In this document: piece after piece, positions 55,695 to 64,000 of the stretch
How the letters are laid out: every line of letters starts with the position of its first letter
Position numbering within the stretch: the stretch's first letter is position 1
Origin: Ganoderma boninense
Taxonomy: Eukaryota > Basidiomycota > Agaricomycetes > Polyporales > Polyporaceae
DNA length: 64,000 nucleotides
NCBI GenBank assembly: GCA_002900995.3
Contig: CM035310.1
Span: 62,001 to 126,000 of the forward strand
Direction: 5' to 3'
Translations under genes and position numbers: made by a program
The notes under the pieces: model-generated
Seen by the model: the letters and a program-made list of their open reading frames with translations, nothing else
What the model was told of the DNA's origin: nothing
Databases searched by the model: none

Positions 55695-58600
55695 AATCAG
55701 TTATCACACCTTTGCTAAGATGTTATCGCTCGCAACACAGAATAATGTCCTCAGTGTAGGCGGTATTAGATCACCTGGGTAGAACACCATGTTGAATTGG
55801 TCGTAATGTCGCGAGAACTGTTAGATGCTGATGTGTGCAGCCGAAAACGTAGAAAACAGAGTCCTTATATACATGCTATGAGCCATGGATTATCCTTAGC
55901 GATCATTTGGAGGGCGACCATGTTCGGAGCCTGACAGCTGTGCCAGATGGCACTCGCCGTTGAGATACCGCCGGCCTGTCACGGCACACAAAACACACAA
56001 AATTACAATTACCGACTTACCTCACTGTTCCCCTCCGTGCACCATGTCTGGCCGATCATGGTTCCCCGCCTTGGAAGGCTTGCGCTTTGACATGCAGGTA
56101 TCGCTACGGTGGGGCCGGCGTTTTCAGCTTCCCGTCGTACGTACGGCGTATTCAACGACTTGAGAACTAAGGAGGACGCTTGTTGGCTCCACCGCTCCCT
56201 GACACGAGTAGGACATCGAGAATCGTATGGAACATCGAAGAGTGTGAGTATCACTTGAGGAGGGGGTAAGCAATGAAGCTCTGAATGTTAATACGGTTAG
56301 TTCACGTGCAGGTACGAGCTCGGCATTCCGCCCGCTCCGTCAACTTCAGGTATGATACGGCCGCACCCAAACGACCTCTTATATCGCTCCCCGCCGTTGT
56401 TACGTATTCCTCACGCGTTTGCCCTCCTTCCTTCATCATCGCCGCTCTCTCCCCCGCGTCGGTACTGTCCCCGGACTCGCACTCTCCGCTCTGTAGGGTC
56501 AACCGCGCCAATTCCATTCTTTCCGCGTCTCCTCTCCCCTCGTCTGCCGCCCTCGTAACAACACTGAAGTCATGAGGATTGTCATGCGTGTTAAATGTCA
56601 GCTTTCGGGGAAGGTGGTCAACCAACTTGAAGCGCGTACCAAATTTTTGAATAAGTACAATGAACTGGTACCTCCGAGTCATCAAGTTAAAACGAGTACT
56701 AGTTCAGCAAAGCCACCTTACATGGTTACTTCGACTCGTCGAGCAGACTCGGGTCCATCAGCAAAAGTGCAAAACACTCGGGCAAGATTGGGTCAATCGG
56801 CTCTGGGACCTTAAATTGGGAGAAATTGGTTTCGAACCCGAGCGAGGGCAATTGAAGTCGATTGAGTCGGATTCGAAAAATTGCTCGAACGAATTCAATT
56901 CTTGCCAGCTTCAAGCGTGTCAAGCTTTCTCCCCTATCCTGCGTTCTGACACTCGCCATGGACTGAGAGTCAACGTTACCTCCATTATTTGCAGACAGCA
57001 CTGCCAGTGGCAACCGCGAGAGAGGGCGGGCTGCCAAATCAGGACGGGTCCCGATCGAGCCCCGACGTCTCAACCCACGACGTCATTTCTCAACGCGCTA
57101 CAAAAACGGTCGCCCCTTCCCCAACCCTTAATGTTCTAACTCTCCCTCCTACCTCCATCATCTCTGTCGACTCTCGGTTCTTCCAAGTCCTCGTTTTGAG
57201 AGCGTCAAGACAGCTTGAACTTCGATGCGTAGGTGAGATTGGCGTTCATCAGTAAAACCTGCACAGCTCTGGATGGTCTGAGTAAGTACCATTCCAGACT
57301 TTTCAGATCAAGTCCAGACGTTTCAGCTTCAATTGGCGCCCAGAGGTGCCAGACCCACGTTCAGAAGATCGAGCGCTTTACTCATCGACCAGCGCCGTCC
57401 CAGACCGCTGCTTTCTCCCTACTCCCTCTTCGCTCTCCCTTCAAGTTTTCATTCTGTTGGCTGCATACGGCTTTCTATACAATGGATTCTATCTGCTGTA
57501 CTCACTGGATTGACCACGACCTTCGCTGTGCAACTGCTACCCGAGGAAGGGCACCAATCTCGACCCCGCCGACATGAACGTCGTACAACTCCACCAACAA
57601 CGCGTTGCAATATCGAATAACGAGGCCTGGGCAGCTAGTATTACCGGGGTATGTGATCGGGGGTCAGGTGGTGAGAGATAGGGAAAGGCGAGCTGGGGAT
57701 CATTAGGTAGGTACGTTGCAGTGCCCATGCCCCTCCAATCCCGGCTCCCGTCCCCCTCGTCCCGCACTCTCTGGAGCCTGGCCTCTCAAGTCTGGCAGAT
57801 GTAGGAATATATACGCATTGATATCTAAAGCGATACCGGCTTGTACCGTGTGTCAAAAATGTTTCCCGCTTGCTTGCGATTGTCCCCGCTGTGACGCCGC
57901 AGCCTCCGATGCCCATCCTCCGCCCTCAGTTCTCTCGAGCTCAACATTGCGCTCATTCACGCGTAATGTAACTGTATATTATCTTTAAGATGCATTGAGA
58001 GTAAACTACAACAGTGTATTCTACTCCTTGCTTGTGAGTTTGAAACCGTTGTGTCAGGAGGTCTGAATGGTCTGGATGGGTGGCTGTCCAGTGCATCCAG
58101 ACCTTCAGACATTGTCAGTTTTACTGATGTTGGGTTAAGTGGCATGGTACGTCGTCTTTGTTTTCGGGTTCAGGTTGCATAACAAGGTAAGTGGGCTTCT
58201 TCACTGTGCATATATGCGGCTATATGCGGCATTATTCTGTCCGGGAGTATCCAGGTAAGTGTTTTTATCGTTTTTGCGTGTATATGCCACCGGTCCGAGT
58301 CGGGTACAGGTAGGTCATCGTCTCGGTCGCGATTCCCCGTCACCAGCAGCCTGCCTCCAGCCCTTCTACCAGAAGCTAAGTTGGTAATTTGAAGGTGCGT
58401 CCCACGCCATCGAAGGTCTTTGCTCAGGCTCCAATGCCAGTGCATCTCCATGGCCTCCAGCATTGTCCGAGGTACGTCCCTGACCACCGCCTGCCAGTGG
58501 CACAAGCTCGCGTCCGAGTACTAGTTATGTAGTAGCTAGCTTCTGTCGCTCCGAGTCCCAATATATTTGTGTTGTAGCACCATAATTCCGAATGGCGTTC

Positions 58601-60040
58601 TCTCAATCACTCTCAATTAGCCCATGCGTAGTTAATTCAAGCCGATTGAGCACAATTGCCAGGATGGTGGCGAGCGCGCGTTCCAATCGGCCTCAATCGG
58701 GTCGCTCGTGTTCCACCCCATTCAAGGACATTTTCTCAATGGCCTTGGGCTTAAGCGGGATTTTATCAAACTCAAGGGGTTCGCTCGGGAGAATTGGGTC
58801 AATTGGTGATATCGTATTGGAGCGCACTCAAACCCGCTGAAGCACGCCCGTCCTGCACTTTTGCTGATGTCAAGGGGTGGTGGCTAAGCGCTAAAAGACC
58901 GGAAGTGCCCGAAGCCGACGGTATCGGAGCGCTGAAGCGCCAGCTCTTGGTTGATCATGATACTTTCAGAGAAATCATGGGCTCCCCTGTGGTGCGTTTC
59001 TACTCATTCTCTCACTCGCAGGACAATGTCCCTCGACTCAATACTTCCCTTCCTAACAGTCCTTGTTCGGGGTACACGTTCATTATATTATTCGTGGTCT
59101 GCTCATGACCATCATCCCTGAACGTGCACACCCCGGAGTGAAGCATACTTGACGCCTTCCGGCGAGTCACATCACCGAAAATCAGCGGTGCTGTGGGGCT
59201 CGGGAACTGGCCTGTGACAGGCTGATAGCCGTGAGTTAGTAGGATCTAACTGCTATTCAGTTCCAAGACTTATGACAGTGAGCGATTCCCAGAACCACGA
59301 AGAACCGGGATTTGCACTGACCCGCCTTGGCCGGGGCCTTTTCAGACTCAGACACATCTTCCGAAGATGATATGCTATTCGCCTTAAGACTCGCTTGCGT
59401 GGCCTCGGCAGTCATCCTGCTTCCCAGTCGGCAGTTCGAGCAATGTCTCCAGTTTATCCTCAGCCCACTATCAGCTCCCAACATCACATCGAAGAGAATT
59501 CACAACGACGTCTCGAGGGGACACCCAGGTATTTGTGCATTCAAAGATTCTTCCCTCATCGTGAACCCATTACTTACTCGATATTGGCGTCACAGTCGTC
59601 CCTCCCAGTCACAAGAAACATGACGTTCAGGGCTTTCGCGCCTCCCTGCTTATGAGCCAATCACCAACATGCTCTACAATTCTCCACGCCCAACTCGCTT
59701 CAGTGCGTGCCAGTGGTCGAGCCACCAATCACCGGCCGCGGCCATCCTCCGATGGAGCCAAGGTACGTACGCATGAGCTACTGCCCGGGTTCTTCGAACG
59801 TGGAGCATTGTCCAATGGCCCTGAGTTGTCATTCTCTCAGGGAACCAGCTTCAAACTTGAAAACGCCGGTACTGAAACGATCCCCATTCGTCAGCATTAG
59901 GAAGCGAAGTCGGCTCAACAGGGCATGGGATCAGTGAGGTAAGTAAGCTAGCTAGCGTCGCACCGGCATTGTCTAAACAGCGTGGCCGCAGAGTGATCTC
60001 CTGCCATCTACGTTCAGGATACCCCAGTACACGTCACGTC
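55695..60040. other. Gene-poor stretch with possible degenerate inverted elements
   Basis: Open frames are short and overlapping. Between 56700 and 56950 the minus strand, and between 58600 and 58870 the plus strand, share an AATTGGGTCAAT-type block and GCACTTTTGCTGATG at their ends, suggesting two old inverted copies of a small element. A short plus-strand frame from 56041 (MSGRSWFPALEGLRFDMQ) has a donor after it but no clear continuation. Confidence 0.35.
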
Positions 60041-60041
60041 G

Positions 60042-60051
60042 AATATATAAG
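60042..60051 (+). promoter_or_regulatory. TATA box of member B
   Basis: AATATATAAG, about 75-84 nt upstream of the start codon at 60126: a good core-promoter match in position and sequence. Confidence 0.5.
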
Positions 60052-60125
60052 AACCGCATTTCTCCGCGTCGACCTCAGCACGACTCGGCATCTAACAGCT
60101 TTCACGACATCACGACGAGTTCAAC

Positions 60126-61718
60126 ATGGTCTTCTACCCCGGTAGGTCTCACTTCTCCCCGTCCCCTCATCACCTGAGCTGCCTTACACTCGTTGCTTAC
60201 GCACTGCACCTTCGCCCCCACTGGCAGACAACGAGAAGCGCGCGACACGCCTGCAGCAGCTCGTCGACAGCATGGCGAACCTGCAGACCGACGTCAAGAA
60301 CATCGGCCACAGGATGGACGAGAAGAACGCGAGGTACCGCCCCGCGATCGACGCCCTCCTAAAGGCGCACGGCATGGCCACCGTCGACGACGTGATCAAG
60401 GCTGCGGCGGCCAAGATGACACCCGGCGACAAGAAGGTGTTCGAGGCTGTAGGTACTCGTATTTGTGTCACTCCCCTCCCTGGCATCCGGCATCTGGCTC
60501 GAAGCTACCTCGGGTGCTGACACACCGAATCATCATAGCTCATCAAGACTGTCAAGGACACCAAGAGCGTGGGTGCTCGCGTCTGCTCTTGCGCTGAATC
60601 GTGATTCTGACCCCAGGGCTCTCGTGATCATAACAGGGCTTCGACACCACATACTTCATCGCCGGGCTGCTCCTAGCTCCAGAGGGCGTCCTCAGCGGCT
60701 CGGCGTACGGTGCGTCCATCCCTCGATCCCACCCTCGTCCGCCTGCTCATGCATAGCGGGCATCACAGGCAAGGCGGTCCTCAACATCGCCCGCTTCGGC
60801 GTGCGCATGGTGAACATCAAGTGGATGGCGAATTTCTTCAAGGCTGCCGAGCAGGGCTCCCGCGCAGCTACCACAGGTGACTCTCGGCCCCTCCTCCTCC
60901 TCTGTTGAGTCGAGACCCATACAACTGACTACCGTCGCGGTTCCGTAACCACAGCCGCGACGGAGATCGCTGCGGAGGCGGAAGCCGCGGAGCGGACGAT
61001 CAAGGGTGAGTCGACATTCCAACTTGAAGTGCTCCATGGCACAGTAGTAACGGTATTCTTGTCCTCCTGCGCGCACAGAAGCAGGCGAGGCGGGCGAGGA
61101 GTTCGGCGAGGCCGCCAAGGCAGCGACCCTCGCCGGCCGCATCAGCACTTTCTTCAAGATCCTCGGCGCCATCGGCCTCGTCGTCACCGTAATCGCCGGC
61201 GTCATCGAGGCCGTCGTCGGCGCAGAGCAGTACGTGTCCCCCCTGCCCTTACCTCCTTGTCTCCTCCCCAAGTCCCCAACACGGCTTGCTGATGGCTGGG
61301 GCAGGAGGAGGAAGCTGATTGAGGCAATCCACGGGCTGCAGCCCGCGCGGCTGTCGGCGGCGTTCTTCAAGCGCGAGGGCACGCACGTCCTCAGCCACCT
61401 CGAGGACGCTCGACCTCTACCTCGCGGCCATGCCCGGCGGCGCGGAGCCCAACCCCGCGCTCGCCGCCAGGGTGCGTGCACCTCCCCCCCCTTTTTTTTT
61501 GCTGCATAGGTGCCGCGGTGCGGAGGGTGCTGACGGTGGTGTGGCCATTGCAGGTCGCGAAGAAGCTCATCGGGGGGATCGCGGAGCAGAACGCCGCGAT
61601 CGACCTTGGGGCGCTGGAGACGGACCTCGAGATGCAGGACCGCACGTCGGCGCTGTTCTATGGGGGCGACGACCTCGGCCACGAGGCGGTCGTCGCGGCT
61701 GCGTCCAAGCAATCTTAG
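60126..61718 (+). CDS. Helical membrane-protein family, member B: nine exons, one-base frameshift
   Basis: Exons 60126-60141, 60228-60448, 60539-60568, 60637-60709, 60769-60876, 60955-61005, 61079-61229, 61305-61471 and 61554-61718. Exon 1 is MVFYP; exon 2 holds KRATRLQQLVDSMANLQTDV and LLKAHGMATVDDV; exon 4 GFDTTYFIAGLLLAPEGV; exon 7 an Ala/Glu-rich helix and then the hydrophobic ISTFFKILGAIGLVVTVIAG (about residues 188-214). The end, TSALFYGGDDLGHEAVV, is shared with member A. Exon 8 is 167 nt against 166 nt in member A; the extra base, around 61401-61407 (CGAGGACGC), shifts the frame just before TLDLYLAAMPGG. Without it the protein would be about 326 residues. The base could be a sequencing error or a recent mutation. 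Overall the protein is alpha-helical with one strong membrane segment; function unknown. TATA box and start codon are well placed. Confidence 0.7.
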
Positions 61719-63447
61719 TTTTATTTTGAAATCTGTGTCGTATTTTCGATGAATGGTGTGGTGTCTGGAAAGTTGAACCGGGTTCCCTGAAGCTGGCCGC
61801 CAATGGAAATTGGGCCACACAAGCGTCGTAGACATTGAAATTGATATATGTGCAACCCCACTCCCGAGTCCCGAATTTGCGCGTGTCAAGGTACGGTTTG
61901 TGTCGCCTTGCGTGTTTAAAAAAATTCCAGTTTCCCTGTACAAAGATGGAGAGGACTTGGAGACTAAAAGTGCCTGTGTCGAATTAACTACAAAGTAGGA
62001 TAACTACAGAAATATAGTTATGATCAAGGAGTCGCTGTAGCGAGGCGAGTGCCATGGGATTAGACTCAGCATCACCTCCTGGTATCATCGAGCCGACAAC
62101 GCGCCTCGCAGGGCGTTGCAGGGACTGAAGGCGGGGACAGAGCGAATGAGCACGATGAATCCCGGGGAAAGAAAGAATCAAGAGGGACAGGCATCGCCAT
62201 CGTGCATGTGCATCAGACGCGGTCACGTTATCGCGCCGTGGCGCCGAGGTGTGGCCAGTGAGCATAATGATATGCGGCTGGTCCACAACAGATAATAATT
62301 GTGACTGGCCACGTCTGAGCATGTTACGGGGCGCAGAGCGTAGCATGGCGCTCGACGCGCGACGAGGGTGAGCGTAAATCGACTCCCACGGGCAAGGGCC
62401 ATGGAAGCTGAAAATCTAAGGGCCCGGGGCTGACGTAGCTGCGGTCTTCGAAGACCCCGCTGTTTTGGCCCGCTGATGGGTGTGGTACCGCGCTGAGCGG
62501 GAAACCATGCACCTCGAGCCCAATCTGACGACCTCGCCCACTCACATGCCAATCCCTCATTCCCGCGTCCTCTCCTTTCTTTCGCTTTATTTTGTCTTTC
62601 TGTTCCTCCGCGAGTCGTGATCTATACCAGAGTAGTTAGTAGTGTTCCGTAGTGCAGCGTCCGAGCCCACATCGCGTACTTACACACAGCCACACACCAT
62701 GCCTCGGCTATCTCCGGGCCGGCTTGTACAGTTTTCGTCGTGCTCGCCGACCTGATCATCATCTTCTACCCTCTACCTCGTATCTGCGCACCTCTCGCCT
62801 CCTCGTCTTCCATGTATCTACGTCTACGGCTGTCTCTCGGGCACCTCTAATCCCAGCTTTTCCCGCTATCCTGACCTCTATCCGACCGCCTGCGCAACTC
62901 CGACCTCAATCAGCGACCAAGTTCTCTTTCGACTCCCGACCTCGTCTCTCGTCTTCCGACCTCGTCTCTCGTCTCTCGAACATCGACTTATGCATTTCCC
63001 CTTATATTCTATCGCCTCGGCCCTCAACTCGCATCGCCCTCGGACTACGTACACGGCCAGACCCGGTCCGCACTACCACTACCACCACCACCACCACACT
63101 CTTTCCACCACCCACTCTGCACCCACTCCCCTTGCCGGCACGCTCGACGGACCATCGCACCTTCAGACTTCTGCACTCGTAGGGAGTGTTGAGGTCTATC
63201 ACCGCACCGCCGTAAACGCAGATGAGCGTAGAAGCAGGCCAGACGCGATGAACGCTGAGCCCCAGTACTCCTGGTTGGACGCGGATGCCGGATGGTCGTC
63301 TGTCCTGTGTTGGGCGCGATCTTTCCACGCCAGACCCCCGAGGGTGCCGGGGTTCGAGTGACAGTCCATCATGGCAGCTCCTTCCCTGGATGCCAGCAGC
63401 CTGGGCTCCCATACGTGTTTCAACTGCCCAGCACTCCGGGAGCCCGG
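61719..63447. other. Spacer, partly pyrimidine-rich
   Basis: From about 62560 to 63180 the plus strand is C/T-rich with TCTCGTC and (ACC)n runs (62930-62985, 63070-63100). No coding unit that I can support. Confidence 0.45.
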
Positions 63448-64000
63448 TCAAGGGATTGGGATTTCTTGCGACTGTGATTCTGCGTCCGACTCGGACTCCG
63501 AGCTGTCGTAGACGAACACCAGTTCAAAGGAGCTCGCTCGCCCCACGCGCTCCTGCATCTCGACGTCGAAGAGGCCGTCGTCCGAGACTTCCTCCGGCCA
63601 CGGGCCTGCATCCGCGTCCCCTGCGGTGGACATAAATGACTGGGGGAGGAGCCACACCAGCGCCCTGTGCCGACCCAGACCGTGAACTCAGGAGTTAGGC
63701 AAAGACTACGAGATCAAATGATGGGGAGGAGGACTCACGGGACGCGAATGCACGACGCGGTCGCGACAAAGAGTGCAAAGTTCCAAGAGGACCAGCTCGG
63801 GGCATCGTTCCGGAGTGTCGTCCATATCCGGTTCCGGTATGCCGCGACGATTAGCTGCTCATCGTGGTTCGTCAACGAGATCAGCCTATGTGCGTCTGTG
63901 GAGGCCCGGGAGGGGGGCAGGGCTAGCAGGCTGACGTACCCAGAATGCGCCGACGGCTGTTCCGGCCACGAGCGACCAGCGCGCAAGGTTCGCTGCCCTG
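63448..64000 (-). CDS. 3' part of a hypothetical membrane protein gene, runs off the window
   Basis: Minus-strand exons: one at the window edge, reading NLARWSLVAGTAVGAFW (a membrane-helix-like segment), then an intron with GGTACGT donor and CATAG acceptor, then LISLTNHDEQLIVAAYRNRI, WTTLRNDAPSWSSWNFALFV, ATASCIRVP before a GTGAGT donor. The last exon, from about 63660, reads ALVWLLPQSFMSTAGDADAG, then an acidic tail (SSESESDAESQSQE) and ends at TGA 63448. Two hydrophobic stretches and an acidic C-terminus suggest a small membrane protein. I do not recognise the family, and the start lies outside the window. Confidence 0.5.

Noticed and set aside
60126..61718. Calling the helical family a pore-forming toxin
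   Set aside because: Only the helical pattern and one hydrophobic segment support it; no signature of a named toxin family is present.

Overview
The window reads as nuclear DNA of a filamentous basidiomycete, most likely a wood-decay Agaricomycete of polypore type. The grounds are dense short introns (mostly 45-90 nt, GT..AG, often with a CTGAC or CTAAC branch site), GC-rich genes between AT-richer spacers, and several protein families I know only from Agaricomycetes. There is no bacterial-style operon, rRNA, tRNA or CRISPR that I can support. The region is accessory and repeat-rich: few housekeeping genes, many transposon-derived genes, duplicated blocks and gene fragments, and one 100-N scaffold gap (29275-29374).

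Layout. 0.1-1.6 kb: a multi-exon hypothetical gene. 2.3-6.1 kb: purine-rich non-coding DNA with three families of diverged direct repeats. 7.2-8.1 kb: a five-unit tandem array with a ~170 bp period. 9.0-10.6 kb: a seven-exon gene that splices into an unbroken 412-residue protein with the HxD...H core of a TET/JBP-like 2-oxoglutarate/Fe(II) dioxygenase. 10.9-12.5 kb: a convergent integrase (DDE) gene killed by an in-frame stop and by loss of its catalytic Glu. 12.95-16.0 kb: two members (one a 5' fragment) of an uncharacterised helical membrane-protein family; a third member lies at 60.1-61.7 kb. 16.1-16.5 kb: a MITE, with a near-identical copy at 55.3-55.7 kb. 19.6-23.7 kb: a CACTA/EnSpm-type Tnp2 transposase gene. 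26.0-29.3 kb and 36.9-40.1 kb: arms of an inverted duplication, the left arm running directly into the N gap. 30.7-31.8 kb: a gene for a protein with one N-terminal membrane anchor. 32.6-33.7 kb: a small hypothetical gene. 36.0-37.2 kb: a gene with a tandemly duplicated exon-intron unit, with a paralogue at 50.2-51.1 kb. 40.9-42.8 kb: a WD40 propeller protein with two C-terminal membrane helices. 43.5-45.9 kb: a coiled-coil/acidic protein gene interrupted by TGA. 46.6-49.0 kb: remains of a CHL1/DDX11 DNA helicase. 54.7-55.1 kb: a truncated MetE/UROD-like gene. 63.4-64.0 kb: the 3' end of a gene that leaves the window.

How it fits together. Several duplicated blocks occur in mirrored order about the centre (helical family gene, MITE, 0.9 kb block, 3.2 kb arm on each side), which suggests either an old inverted segmental duplication or a head-to-head scaffold join. 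Three disabling changes (11792-11794, the integrase Glu codon, 45250-45252) are all of the CpG to TpG/CpA type expected where methylated cytosines deaminate. This fits a silenced, methylated transposon neighbourhood, and the one transposon-associated gene here that stays open over seven exons is the putative methylcytosine-type dioxygenase. Gene models come from manual splicing; exon edges given to the base were checked for reading frame, others are approximate.
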